A DNA stretch of 64,000 nt, from contig CAZVZK010000010.1 of the NCBI GenBank assembly GCA_964630925.1, positions 52,161-116,160 on the forward strand, in the 5' to 3' direction. This stretch comes from RGDT01 sp964630925. Lineage in GTDB: Bacteria > Planctomycetota > Planctomycetia > Gemmatales > Gemmataceae. The translations under genes and the position numbers were made by a program. Of this stretch, positions 10,001-17,746 are shown in pieces. The notes under the pieces are model-generated. The model searched no databases and was not told the DNA's origin. It worked only from the letters and a program-made list of their open reading frames with translations. How positions within the stretch are numbered: the stretch's first letter is position 1; every line of letters begins with the position of its first letter.

Positions 10001-10445
10001 GGTGGCCGGGATCGACCTGTCCGGCTGCGAGCTGGCGGTGTTGAGCGCGTGCGAGACGGGCCTGGGCACCCTGGCGGGCGGCGAGGGCGTCCTCGGATTG
10101 CAGCGGGCCTTCCAGGCCGCCGGCGCCCGCACGGCGGTCACGAGCCTGTGGAGCGTCAGCGACGCGGCCACGAGCGTCCTGATGGAGGACTTCTACCGCC
10201 GGCTCTGGGGCAAGACGAAGGTGTCGAAGCTGGAGGCGCTGCGGCAGGCCCAGCTCTTCGTGCTGAAGAATCCGAACGCGGTGCAGGCGCGGGCCGAGGC
10301 CCTTCGTGCCGAGGCCGGCATGGCGGCGGACCTGCGTGGCGTGTCGAAGACGACGGCGGTCCTGCCGTCGGGCGGCAAGCCGGGCGGGGCGCGGTCGCCC
10401 GTGGCGTGGTGGGCCGGCTTCGTCCTCTCCGGCGACTGGCGCTGA
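7005..10445 (+). CDS. Secreted TPR-CHAT domain protein, larger paralogue
   Basis: 1146 residues. A signal peptide (MRATLLLVPLLLAAAP) is followed by a charged coil and about 12 TPR-like units to around residue 640 (LNNLGSALRDTGQLADAGARF, LNNLAALHSDLGDTA). A linker follows, then the CHAT domain with His947 in LATHG and Cys1016 in LSACETG, so the protease dyad is intact. The last about 250 residues align almost word for word with the paralogue at 1802, including the AWWAxFxLSGDWR ending. It differs mainly by having more TPR units, which suggests a different ligand or partner. ATG 7005 is the start that gives a signal peptide. Confidence 0.88.
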   Translation: MRATLLLVPLLLAAAPLPPLSPEQRKMERERDQLFVKADKALNAKDTPEAVRLIRQGLNLDRAIHGDLPNTALGVLELMARLLEQSERWAEAADARREVLATRSRLYAPDDWRVTECRLNLAECLAKPKRTPEQRRLLARAAASAAEAAALFKKGQGGDALAPAREALKLRREALGDKHPLVIGAILDLATITASATDAGPVALLEEAASLSAAVLGERHPTHVQALTRLGSAHIDGGAYGKADVALTKALALGRRLHGPGDTLGIGTVGDIGAHLVRIGQFSRALPLLREAEDKARRLIGAGSAAHIRALNNLGSALRDTGQLADAGARFRQAHALARKRFGERHPLTAACLHNVADLLATRGDHAAALPAMEQALALRRSIHGARSPQALESLNNLAALHSDLGDTARAAELFAEAALATRDIRGDGHPDLATALNNRAQALASIGRLKEALPLLERAVRIHEGALAGRHPDLGTTLANLAVFHIRAGRWDEAHGLAQRAYRLLVAARGRLHPATLSALGKLIMLYLRLGDRHRALALAEREAGDTRDALGGTHPETLRALGALGAVRLLAGQRGEAERLFRDALAGTTRYMEATFSVLGEGQRLALLRTQQTNLSRHLSVTRGRPASDAEAYEEILAWKGMAAARAAEDRLARTPALAKTVEELRVARAALAGLIHRPRAARDGAWARELRDAEALKARLDADLSRLVKVPVPGRAATGKELAALLPAGVALVDVVEYGHRTPPKEGGIFAQEWSLAAFVVLPGKPARRVDLGPVAPVEKAIRAWRLAVESGAGDPDARAGAELRRLLWTPLAPTLVGSSTVLIAPAGAACGLPWAALPGARPGTFLIEEVGIAVVPSARSLPAILAETRAGEGLLALGGASFGAGRWADLPGTRFEAARVASLYRDAHPRGPAPVLLAGGDSSKAGLLKALAAPRRYVHLATHGFFLAQPPPKPDDEGPDAVASRSLRRNPLLMAGLLLAGANTDPASGTLTAEEVAGIDLSGCELAVLSACETGLGTLAGGEGVLGLQRAFQAAGARTAVTSLWSVSDAATSVLMEDFYRRLWGKTKVSKLEALRQAQLFVLKNPNAVQARAEALRAEAGMAADLRGVSKTTAVLPSGGKPGGARSPVAWWAGFVLSGDWR

Positions 10446-10511
10446 CCGATCCCCCTTGCTCCGGAGCCGTCGCCGGATGACAATGGGTGCATCCAACGTG
10501 GAGGCCCGCCG

Positions 10512-11204
10512 ATGCCACGCCCCCTCATCACCCTCTTACTCTTCGTCGCCGCCGCCGGCGCGCAGCATACACACCCGGGCGTCTTCTCCGGCGAGCTGCT
10601 CAACGAGCTGGCCGCCCGCATCGCCGCCCGCAAGGCGCCGATCTCCGCCGAGCCGGAGCCGGCGCTCGCCGTCGCGACGCTCGCCGCGATCAACATCGCC
10701 CGCGTCGGCGGCGCCGACGGCCCCGGCGGGACGCTGCTCCTGCTCCGCGCCGACAAGATCGCCTGGCCCGACCTCCTCAAGGAGGTGCCCGAGAAGGAAG
10801 GCGTCAAGCGTTTCCAGGCGCTGGCGCGGCAGGCGGTCAAGGAGGCCGGCAAGGGCAAGGTCGCCGACGAGACGCGCAAGGCCCTGGCCGCCGTCCACAA
10901 GGCGATGCTCGCCCACGTCGAGGCCCACGTCGAAGACGTGTCGCCCGGACAGTTCATCGAGGCCCGCCGCTTCCTCAACATCGTGAAGGCGTCCCTCCCC
11001 GTGCTGGCCGACCCGAAGGCCGGCGAGCTGCTCGCGCTCGCCGAGGACGTGAACACCAAACCACGCTCCGCCGCGGAGCTGGCGCGGCTCTTCCGCGAGA
11101 AGAAGCTCCGCTTCGCCCCGTGCCTACCCGACGGGATGAAACACTACCGCGTCCTCTACGACGCGCTGCACGCGGACGCACACAGGCTGGGGGTGAAGGA
11201 GTAG
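10512..11204 (+). CDS. Hypothetical secreted protein
   Basis: 230 residues with an N-terminal signal peptide (PLITLLLFVAAAGAQ). The rest is mostly helical and rich in Ala, Leu and Lys. I recognise no domain. It follows the second TPR-CHAT gene by 66 bases on the same strand, with GTGGAGG just before the start codon, so the two could be co-transcribed and the protein might act with the protease. The gene ends at a repeat (11216) and a terminator hairpin (11270). Confidence 0.6.
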   Translation: MPRPLITLLLFVAAAGAQHTHPGVFSGELLNELAARIAARKAPISAEPEPALAVATLAAINIARVGGADGPGGTLLLLRADKIAWPDLLKEVPEKEGVKRFQALARQAVKEAGKGKVADETRKALAAVHKAMLAHVEAHVEDVSPGQFIEARRFLNIVKASLPVLADPKAGELLALAEDVNTKPRSAAELARLFREKKLRFAPCLPDGMKHYRVLYDALHADAHRLGVKE

Positions 11205-11215
11205 GGTGACGGCAG

Positions 11216-11243
11216 AGCGCTCCGCGGCGCGTCGCGGCTACCC
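11216..11243 (-). repeat. 28-bp intergenic repeat, copy 1
   Basis: On the minus strand it reads GGGTAGCCGCGACG then CGCCGCGGAGCGCT. The same sequence with a few changes occurs at 15667-15693 and 48019-48046. All three lie within 20 bases after a stop codon. Confidence 0.6.
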
Positions 11244-11269
11244 CGGCCGACAGGTAAAGAGAAAAGAGA

Positions 11270-11299
11270 ACGGGCCGGCGGTGAGAGCCGCCGGCCCGT
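11270..11299 (-). terminator. Rho-independent terminator between convergent genes
   Basis: A perfect 12-bp GC stem (11270-11281 with 11288-11299) has a 6-base loop. Read on the minus strand it is followed by TCTCTTTTCTCTTT, so it should end transcription of the protease operon 13603-11322. The plus side lacks a T-tract, so for the plus-strand gene it may serve only weakly. Confidence 0.78.
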
Positions 11300-11321
11300 C
11301 CTGCCCCGGAGAGGCGGGGCC

Positions 11322-12557
11322 TTATTCCTTCGTCGGCTCCGTGACCTTGGCCGCGTCCAGCCGCTTCTGCAGCTCCGCGACCTTCTCCTTCTGCTCCGTC
11401 ACCTCGGCGCGCAGCATGCGCATCTTCGCCCGGTCGCCTGCCGACCGCGCCTTCTCCAGCGCCTTCTCGGCCACCGTCAGCGCCGTCTTCGCCGCCTCCA
11501 GGTCGTCCTGAATCTTCGCCAGGGCCGCCGGGTCGTTCTCCTTCGGCGGCGGACGCTTGCCGGCCTTCATCTCCGGCAGCAGGGCCTGCACGTCCTCCGC
11601 CGGGATGACGTAGCTCTCCGTACGCCCCGCCCGCGCGATGTTGATGCCGACCGTCTTGCCGTCCAGGGTCACCAGCGGCCCGCCGCAGTCCTTGGGCTTG
11701 AGGATCAGGTCGGTCTGCACGATCTGCGGGAAGCCCGCGCGCACCTTGCTCAGCTCGCTGCCCATCCGGTTCTGGAAGTCGGTCCGGTCCAGGGGCCGCT
11801 CGCCCAGCTTGATCGTCTTCTCGATCTCGTCGTCGCCACGCTTGATGAGGAGCTTCACCGACGCGCCGGCCTTGAACGCCTGGATGGCGGCGATCAGCTT
11901 CTGGGTGTTCTGGACCTTGCGGCCCTCGACCTCCAGCACCACGTCGCCCACCTTGAGGCCGGCCCGCGCCGCCGGTCCGGCGGGCTCGAGCTGCCCGACC
12001 GCCGCCGCCCCGCTGTCGGCGTCACGCAGGTACACGCCCAGGTAGCCGCTCCCCTTGGGCGCCGGCTCCGACAGGTACTCGCCGAGCTTGGGTTTGCGCT
12101 TGGCCACGCCCACGACGCCGACCGCGGCGGCGTCCGCGCCGTTCGTGGGGGCGGCCACCCAGTCGCCGACCTCGGCCTCCTTGCTGTCGGCCCACTGCAC
12201 CGGACGCAGGCCCGTGGCCTCGACCTTCAGGAGCGCCAGGTCGTGCTTCACCTCGAGGCCGACGTACTTGGCGTCGAGCGTCCGCCCGTCCTTGAGCTTG
12301 CACGCCAGCTTGCCCTTGAGCAGGCTCGCCTTGGTCACCACCCACCCGTCGGCGCCCACGACGGCGCCCAACGCCGCGTCCGCGCCGTCCGCGGTCACGC
12401 GGACGGTGCTGGCCGACGGCCCGGCCACCACCTCCTTGAAGGCGGCGATCATCTCGGGGCTGCGCCGCAGCACGGGGGCCTGCCCGTAGACGCCCTGCGC
12501 CAGGGCCCCCAGGGCCGCCAGGGCCACCACCCAACCATTCCACGCCCGTCCGGTCAT
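11322..12557 (-). CDS. HtrA-like pseudoprotease with an internal PDZ domain
   Basis: 411 residues with a signal peptide (about 1-25). The first half-barrel is at about 50-165. Where HtrA has TNxHVV this protein has TKASLL (residues 75-80), so the His is missing; Asp106 in HDLALLK is kept. Residues about 171-253 form a PDZ domain (YLGVYL, AGLKVGDVVLEVEG). Only after it comes the part with the nucleophile loop, and there GNSGGP is replaced by KDCGGP, giving Cys291. The C-terminus (about 345-405) is a charged coiled coil. It is probably an inactive, periplasmic peptide-binding partner of the active protease encoded 29 bases upstream. The domain order could also reflect a circularly rearranged fold. 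Confidence 0.75.
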   Translation of the reverse strand: MTGRAWNGWVVALAALGALAQGVYGQAPVLRRSPEMIAAFKEVVAGPSASTVRVTADGADAALGAVVGADGWVVTKASLLKGKLACKLKDGRTLDAKYVGLEVKHDLALLKVEATGLRPVQWADSKEAEVGDWVAAPTNGADAAAVGVVGVAKRKPKLGEYLSEPAPKGSGYLGVYLRDADSGAAAVGQLEPAGPAARAGLKVGDVVLEVEGRKVQNTQKLIAAIQAFKAGASVKLLIKRGDDEIEKTIKLGERPLDRTDFQNRMGSELSKVRAGFPQIVQTDLILKPKDCGGPLVTLDGKTVGINIARAGRTESYVIPAEDVQALLPEMKAGKRPPPKENDPAALAKIQDDLEAAKTALTVAEKALEKARSAGDRAKMRMLRAEVTEQKEKVAELQKRLDAAKVTEPTKE

Positions 12558-12586
12558 GTTCGTCTACGCTCCGCTGTGTGGGGGTG

Positions 12587-13603
12587 TCATTCCGTGGGAC
12601 GCGCTTCCAGCTTGATCGAGAACTTCATCTCCTTGCCGTCGCGGCTGACCGTCAGGGCGATCGTGTCGCCGACCTTCTTCTTCCGCATCTCGTCGAACAG
12701 GGCGGGGCGCTCCTTGAGCTTCACCCCGTCGATGCCGGTGATCACGTCGCCGGCCTTCACGCCGGCCTTGCTGGCCGGGGTGTCGTCGGGGACCTCGTCG
12801 ATCACCAGGTCGTTCTTCTCCGGGTTGAACATCACGCCCATGTACGCCGTCGGACGGGCCGGGGGCGGGTCGCCGAACGGCCCGCGCCCGATGCTCTCGC
12901 CCTTCGCCAGCCGGTCATAGGTCTCATGGTAGGTGTTCACGGGGACGTGGAAGTTCATCTCCATCGCCTCGTTGATCCGGCTGTGGATGCCGAGGAGCCG
13001 GCCGTTGAAGTCGAACAGCGGCCCGCCCGAGTCACCGCCCACCAGGGCGCAGTCCGTGCGGATCACGAACTCGTTCGCGAACACCACGCGGCCGACACGG
13101 ACCACCGGGGCCCGCCCAGGCATGAAGCCGCGCGGGTGGCCGACGGCGATGCACCACTTGCCGGGATCGACCTTGTCCGACTTGCCCATCTCGATGAACG
13201 GGTAGCCGTCCTTGCGTTTCGTCGTGATCTTGATCATGCCCGAGTCGATGCGTGTGTTCCGCCCGAGGGTCTTGCCCTTCACCGTCGTGCCGTCGGCCAG
13301 GAAGATGTCGCAGTCCTGGCCGGGCCTGCCGGACACGTGGCCGGCGGTCAGGATGACGCCGTCGGGGCTGATGATGACGCCGCTGCCGGCCGAGCCGCCG
13401 ATGCGCAGGCCCACCGTCGCCGGGATGGCCCGCTTGAGGACGATCTTGGCCTCCTCCTGAATGATCTTCAGGTCGGCAGGCCCCGCCGGGGCCTTCTTGT
13501 CGAAGACCGCCAGCCGCTTGACGTAGCTCGGGGCGGGCGGCGGCGCCGCCCCCAGGGCCACGCCGGCCAGCACCACCAACGCGCACACGCTCCGCGCGAC
13601 CAT
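12587..13603 (-). CDS. Trypsin-like serine protease with C-terminal PDZ (HtrA/DegP type)
   Basis: 338 residues with a signal peptide (about 1-20). The trypsin-like domain holds His89 (LTAGHV), Asp120 (RIDSGM) and Ser192 (GGDSGGP), so the triad is complete. A PDZ domain occupies about 245-335 (YMGVMFN, AGVKAGDVITGIDG). The family degrades or refolds misfolded envelope proteins. The downstream gene starts 29 bases after this stop and encodes a degenerate relative, so the two are probably one operon ending at the 11270 terminator. The exact target is not predictable. Confidence 0.87.
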   Translation of the reverse strand: MVARSVCALVVLAGVALGAAPPPAPSYVKRLAVFDKKAPAGPADLKIIQEEAKIVLKRAIPATVGLRIGGSAGSGVIISPDGVILTAGHVSGRPGQDCDIFLADGTTVKGKTLGRNTRIDSGMIKITTKRKDGYPFIEMGKSDKVDPGKWCIAVGHPRGFMPGRAPVVRVGRVVFANEFVIRTDCALVGGDSGGPLFDFNGRLLGIHSRINEAMEMNFHVPVNTYHETYDRLAKGESIGRGPFGDPPPARPTAYMGVMFNPEKNDLVIDEVPDDTPASKAGVKAGDVITGIDGVKLKERPALFDEMRKKKVGDTIALTVSRDGKEMKFSIKLEARPTE

Positions 13604-13819
13604 TGCTGCCTCTCGGGATGTGTCTCTTCGGGAAGGCGGGCGGGGTCACCCCACCCAGGATTAGACGGCCGGCACGTCCGTTTCGCCAGCCCTTCAGCGG
13701 ATTATCACCCGATTCTCACCAACGCACGGGCGGCCCGTCCTCCGCCGCCCCCATCTCATTATTCCGCGCCGGGCGGTTTCCCGCCAGACCCTTTCTTCTC
13801 CCTTCTTCGGATTCACCCC

Positions 13820-13847
13820 TTGACGCCGGACAGGCCGATGATACACT
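13820..13847 (+). promoter_or_regulatory. Sigma-70-type promoter of the export operon
   Basis: TTGACG at 13820-13825 and TACACT at 13842-13847 are separated by 16 bases. This puts the transcript start near 13854, about 37 bases before the TetR start codon. Both boxes stand out in an otherwise GC-rich stretch. Confidence 0.65.
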
Positions 13848-13856
13848 TGTTTTGAA

Positions 13857-13875
13857 CGGTTGTTTGAAACAGCCG
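13857..13875. promoter_or_regulatory. Probable TetR operator palindrome
   Basis: CGGTTGTTTGAAACAGCCG is a 19-bp palindrome centred on 13866 with a single G-T mismatch pair. It covers roughly +3 to +21 of the predicted transcript and lies just upstream of the TetR gene and its GGAGG. A related partial half-repeat (TTGTTTTGAAC) overlaps the -10 box. Autorepression is the simplest reading. Confidence 0.65.
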
Positions 13876-13890
13876 TATCAGGAGGCCGCG

Positions 13891-14526
13891 ATGGCGGGCG
13901 ACGACACGACACGGCAGCGGATCCTGGAGGCGGCGGGGCCGCTCTTCGCGGAGCGCGGCTTCGACGCGGTCACGGTGCGTGACATCATCGCGAAGGCGGG
14001 CTGCAACCTGGCCTCGGTGAACTACCACTTCGACGGCAAGGAGGGGCTGTACTTCGAGGCGGTGCGTCACGCGGCGGAGCGGGTCGCCTGCTTCGCGCCG
14101 CTGCCCGTCTTCGGGCCGGGCACGTCGGCGGAGGAGCGCCTGCGCCTGTTCATCGCGGCGTTCGTCCGGCGCGTGCTAGCCGAGGACGGCCCGTCCTGGC
14201 AGCGCACGCTCATCCACCGCGAGATCGGCGAGCCGCGGGCGGGCGCCTGCGAGGAGCTGGTCCGCCATTTCATCCGCCCGACGTTCGAGATGCTCAAGGG
14301 CATCGTCGCGGAGCTGGCCCCGCGCGGGACGCCCGACGACCGGCTCGACCTGATGTCCGGCAGCATCCTGGGCCAGGTGCTGCACAACCACCATTGCCGC
14401 CACGTCATCGGCTTCCTCCTCGCCGCCCAGGGGAAGACGCGGCAGGCGTCGGAGGCGCTGGCGGACCACATCTTCCGCTTCTCGCTGGCCGCCCTGCGGC
14501 ACTACCCGAAGAAGGGGGGCGCGTGA
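13891..14526 (+). CDS. TetR family regulator (CecR-like)
   Basis: 211 residues. The N-terminal helix-turn-helix (about 8-55) reads ILEAAGPLFAERGFDAVTVRD and ends in VNYHFDGKEGLY, the TetR signature. The C-terminal ligand domain, with RTLIHREIGEP and a helix from FIRPTFEML, resembles the DUF1956 domain of CecR. CecR controls a HlyD-ABC exporter in enterobacteria, and the next three genes here encode the same kind of exporter. The start has CAGGAGG upstream; longer in-frame starts lie ahead of the promoter. The stop codon overlaps the next start (TGATG). A 19-bp palindrome at 13857 is its likely operator. Confidence 0.87.
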   Translation: MAGDDTTRQRILEAAGPLFAERGFDAVTVRDIIAKAGCNLASVNYHFDGKEGLYFEAVRHAAERVACFAPLPVFGPGTSAEERLRLFIAAFVRRVLAEDGPSWQRTLIHREIGEPRAGACEELVRHFIRPTFEMLKGIVAELAPRGTPDDRLDLMSGSILGQVLHNHHCRHVIGFLLAAQGKTRQASEALADHIFRFSLAALRHYPKKGGA

Positions 14527-15662
14527 TGGGGTGGGTGGCAATCAAGATGCTCATGGGCGACAGGGCCAAGTACCTGGGCATCATCTTCGGCATCAGCTTC
14601 GCCACGCTGCTGATGGCCCAGCAGATCAGCATCTTCTCCGGCATCATGCGGCGGACGGCGTCGCAGATCCTCGACGTGCGCGACGCCGAGCTGTGGGTCA
14701 TGGACGCCCAGACGCGCTACATCGACGAGGTGCCCGGCCTGCCCGAGACCGACCTGCAGCGTGTCCGCGGCGTCGAGGGCGTCGAGTGGGCCGTGCGGCT
14801 GTACAAGGGCCAGGTGCGGGCGCGTCTGGCGGACGGCAACTTCCGCAACGTGGTCCTTTTCGGGCTGGACGACGCCACCCTCGCCGGCGCCCCGGCGGAA
14901 ATGATCGCCGGCTCCCTGGCCGACCTGCGCCAGCCGGACGCCGTCATCGTGGACAAGGCGGGGCACCAGTACATGTGGCCGGGCAAGCCCATCGAGATCG
15001 GGCGTGTCTTCGAGATGAACGACCGCCGGGCGGTGCTGGTGGGGGTGTGCAAGGCGTCGGCGCCGTTCACGACGCTGCCGGTGGTGTACACGAAGTTCAG
15101 CGAGGCGGCACGCTTCGTCCCGCGTGAGCGCAGCCTGATGAACTTCGTCCTCGCCAAACCGGCGCCTGGGCACGACGCCGAGGAGGTGTGCCAACGCATC
15201 GAGGCGCGGACCGGCCTGATGGCCCTGACGCGCGACCAGTTCTTCTGGAAGACGATCCACTACTTCCTCGGCTCGACGGGCATCCCGGTGAACTTCGGCA
15301 TCACCATCGCGCTGGGGTTCATCGTCGGCATGGCGGTGACGGGGCAGACGTTCTACCTGTTCACACTGGAGAACCTCAAGCAGTTCGGCGCCCTCAAGGC
15401 GATGGGCGTCAACAACTGGCGCCTCGTCGGCATGATCCTGCTTCAAGGGGCGGTGGTCGGCTCCATCGGCTACGCGCTAGGAATGGGTCTGACGGCGCTG
15501 TTCTTCGAGTCCACCGCCCACATCACGCACCTGGCCGGCCTGGGCATGTTCCCGGAGGTGATGCTCGGCGTGGGCGTGGCGGTGGCCCTGATCGTCACGC
15601 TGTCGGCGCTGATCAGCATCCGCACGGTGCTGGTGCTGGAGCCCGCCGCCGTGTTCAAGTGA
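14526..15662 (+). CDS. ABC exporter permease, FtsX/DevC type
   Basis: 378 residues. A first transmembrane helix near residues 15-40 (YLGIIFGISFATLLM) is followed by a large extracytoplasmic domain (about 50-240). Three helices follow at about 255-375 (FGITIALGFIVGMAVTG, GMILLQGAVVGSIGYALG, VMLGVGVAVALIVTLSAL). This is the FtsX/MacB permease plan, and DevC of DevBCA glycolipid exporters matches in size. Translation is coupled to the regulator through a 1-base overlap. A copy of a 28-bp repeat sits in the short gap before the ATPase gene. The substrate is unknown; lipids, glycolipids or drugs are typical. Confidence 0.85.
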   Translation: MGWVAIKMLMGDRAKYLGIIFGISFATLLMAQQISIFSGIMRRTASQILDVRDAELWVMDAQTRYIDEVPGLPETDLQRVRGVEGVEWAVRLYKGQVRARLADGNFRNVVLFGLDDATLAGAPAEMIAGSLADLRQPDAVIVDKAGHQYMWPGKPIEIGRVFEMNDRRAVLVGVCKASAPFTTLPVVYTKFSEAARFVPRERSLMNFVLAKPAPGHDAEEVCQRIEARTGLMALTRDQFFWKTIHYFLGSTGIPVNFGITIALGFIVGMAVTGQTFYLFTLENLKQFGALKAMGVNNWRLVGMILLQGAVVGSIGYALGMGLTALFFESTAHITHLAGLGMFPEVMLGVGVAVALIVTLSALISIRTVLVLEPAAVFK

Positions 15663-15666
15663 TCGT

Positions 15667-15693
15667 GGGTATCCGCGACGCGCAGCGGAGCGC
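15667..15693 (+). repeat. 28-bp intergenic repeat, copy 2 (inside an operon)
   Basis: GGGTATCCGCGACG then CGCAGCGGAGCGC lies 4 bases after the permease stop and just upstream of the ATPase Shine-Dalgarno. It is related to copies at 11216 (inverted) and 48019. Confidence 0.6.
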
Positions 15694-15706
15694 GGGGAGG
15701 GATCAT

Positions 15707-16435
15707 ATGACTGCCATCGCGACGGAGGCCGCCATCGCCTGCCGCGGCGTGACGAAGGAGTTCGGCGCCGGCGAGACGCGCGTGCAGGCGCTGCGGGGGA
15801 TCGACCTCGACCTGCCCTACGGCGAGCTGGCCCTGCTCGTCGGCCCCTCGGGCTGCGGGAAGACGACGCTGATCTCGATCATCGCCGGCCTGCTCGACGC
15901 CACGTCCGGCGAGGTCGAGGTGCTGGGGGAGCCGCTCTCGCGGATGCGCGGGTCGGGGCTGGTGAACTTCCGCGGGAAGAACATCGGCTTCGTCTTCCAG
16001 CAGTACAACCTGCTGCCGGCGCTGACCGCCGCCGAGAACGCCGCCGTCCCGCTGCTCATCGCCAACTGGAACCGGGCGAAGGCGGTCGAGAAGGCCCGCG
16101 AGATGCTCGCCAGGGTCGGCCTGGCAGGCAAGACGGAGTCCCTGCCGTCGCAGCTCTCGGGCGGGCAGCAGCAGCGTGTCGCCATCGCGCGGGCGCTGAT
16201 CCACGAGCCGCGCCTGCTGGTGTGTGACGAGCCGACGGCGGCGCTCGACGCCCACTCGGGCCAGACGGTGATGGGGCTGATCCGCGAGGTGGCGGTCCAG
16301 CCGGGCCGGGCGGTGATCGTCGTCACGCACGACAGCCGCGTCTACCACTTCGGCGGCCGCATCGTGTCGATGAGCGACGGCCTGATCGAGGAGGTCCGGG
16401 ATACGCCCTATCGGCCCGATCAGCCCCATTCATGA
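15707..16435 (+). CDS. ABC exporter ATPase (DevA/MacB-like)
   Basis: 242 residues. Walker A GPSGCGKT is at 46-53, the Q-loop in FVFQQYN near 98, the LSGGQ signature at 150-154, Walker B LLVCDE at 170-175 and the switch His in VVTHD. This is the LolD/MacB/DevA subfamily that energises FtsX-type permeases. GGGAGG lies just upstream of ATG 15707. The HlyD-type adaptor follows 14 bases later. Together the genes form a tripartite inner-membrane export unit; no outer-membrane partner is present in the window. Confidence 0.93.
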   Translation: MTAIATEAAIACRGVTKEFGAGETRVQALRGIDLDLPYGELALLVGPSGCGKTTLISIIAGLLDATSGEVEVLGEPLSRMRGSGLVNFRGKNIGFVFQQYNLLPALTAAENAAVPLLIANWNRAKAVEKAREMLARVGLAGKTESLPSQLSGGQQQRVAIARALIHEPRLLVCDEPTAALDAHSGQTVMGLIREVAVQPGRAVIVVTHDSRVYHFGGRIVSMSDGLIEEVRDTPYRPDQPHS

Positions 16436-16449
16436 GGAGGGAGTGAGCC

Positions 16450-17520
16450 ATGTTCAAGACCTACGGGCTGCCGGTGATCGCCCTGGCCGCGTTGGGGTTC
16501 GCGGTCATCCACGTCGTGAAGGCGCAGCAGACGCCGCCGAAGCTGGACCCGCCGGCGGCGCCGGCGCGGTCGCCGTACGGCAAGGGCGTCGCCGCCGCGG
16601 GCATCGTCGAGCCGAACACGGAGGTCGTCAGCCTGGGGAGCCACCTGTCGGGCGTGGTCAAGGAGGTGTGCGTCAAGGTGGGCGACAGGGTGGGGGAGGG
16701 CGCCCCGCTGTTCCGCCTCGATGACAGGGCGGCGCGGGCGGAGTGGCACGCCCGCCGGGCCGCCCTGCGGTCGGCGAAGGCCCAGCTCATCAAGCTGGAG
16801 ATGATGCCCCGGCCCGAGGAGCTGCCGGCGCTGGAGGCGCGCGTCTCGGAGGCCCGCGCCAACCTCAACGACCGCGAAGACGTGCTGCGGCGTCTGCGGC
16901 GGCTGTCCGGGGCGCGGGCGGCCAGCGACGAGGAGCGTTCGCGTGCGGAGTTCGCCGTGCGGATGGCCGCCGAGCAGATGCGCAAGGCCGAGGCCGATCT
17001 GAGGCTGATGCGGGCCGGGGCGTGGCGGCCCGACGTGGCGATGGCCGAGGCGGCGGTTGACCACGCACGCGCCCAGTGGGATCAGGCCGAGACGGAGTGG
17101 GAGCGTCTGACCGTGGAGGCGCCGATGGCCGGTCAGGTGTTGCAGGTCAACGTGCGCCAGGGCGAGGCGGTGTCGGCGCAGGGGGGCAAGGCGCTGGTCG
17201 TGTTGGGCAACACCGACCCGCTGCACGTCCGCGCCGACATCGACGAGCACGACATCCCGCGCTTCTCGGAGTCCGCCCCGGCGCGGGCGATGCTGCGCGG
17301 CGACACGAGGCGCGAGTTCAAACTGACGTTCGTGCGTGTCGAGCCGTTCGTCGTGCCGAAGAAGTCGCTGACCGGCGACAACACCGAACGTGTCGATACG
17401 CGGGTGCTCCAGGTGATTTATCGTGTCGATGTGGGGGCCTTCGGCAGCCCCCCCGTCGATCCGGGCGCGGGCCGGCTGTTCGTCGGGCAGCAGGTGGACG
17501 TGTACATCGAGCGGCCCTGA
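16450..17520 (+). CDS. HlyD/DevB-type membrane fusion protein
   Basis: 356 residues. The N-terminus is an uncleaved signal anchor (YGLPVIALAALGFAVIHV). A biotinyl-lipoyl-like half follows (VVSLGSHLSGVVKEVCVKVGD), then a coiled-coil hairpin at about 95-205 and the second lipoyl half (VEAPMAGQVLQVNVRQGE), then a beta-barrel segment. These are the parts of a periplasmic adaptor. AGGAGGGAG precedes the start. It is the last gene of the TetR-permease-ATPase-adaptor operon, followed by a strong hairpin at 17535. The order (adaptor last) differs from DevB-C-A. Confidence 0.88.
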   Translation: MFKTYGLPVIALAALGFAVIHVVKAQQTPPKLDPPAAPARSPYGKGVAAAGIVEPNTEVVSLGSHLSGVVKEVCVKVGDRVGEGAPLFRLDDRAARAEWHARRAALRSAKAQLIKLEMMPRPEELPALEARVSEARANLNDREDVLRRLRRLSGARAASDEERSRAEFAVRMAAEQMRKAEADLRLMRAGAWRPDVAMAEAAVDHARAQWDQAETEWERLTVEAPMAGQVLQVNVRQGEAVSAQGGKALVVLGNTDPLHVRADIDEHDIPRFSESAPARAMLRGDTRREFKLTFVRVEPFVVPKKSLTGDNTERVDTRVLQVIYRVDVGAFGSPPVDPGAGRLFVGQQVDVYIERP

Positions 17521-17534
17521 TGGGCCGTGCCGGC

Positions 17535-17566
17535 CACGGGAGGGCGAGACGCCTCGCCCTCCCGTG
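17535..17566 (+). terminator. Terminator hairpin of the export operon
   Basis: A perfect 14-bp stem (17535-17548 with 17553-17566, loop ACGC) begins 15 bases after the HlyD stop. The following bases TGTCGTTCGT are only mildly T-rich. Confidence 0.65.
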
Positions 17567-17746
17567 TGTCGTTCGTGGGCCCGTTGTCCCTGACGGTCGT
17601 GCCGGGGAGTGCGGATGTAGCCGCGTTGCCGCGCCTTGCGCCGGGGAGGGCGCCCACGCCAGATTCCCCCACCGCTGCCGGAACCTGCTCTGGAACGCCG
17701 GCCCGGATCGGCGACAATCGGAGAAGGTTCCGAGGAGGGCCTAGCC

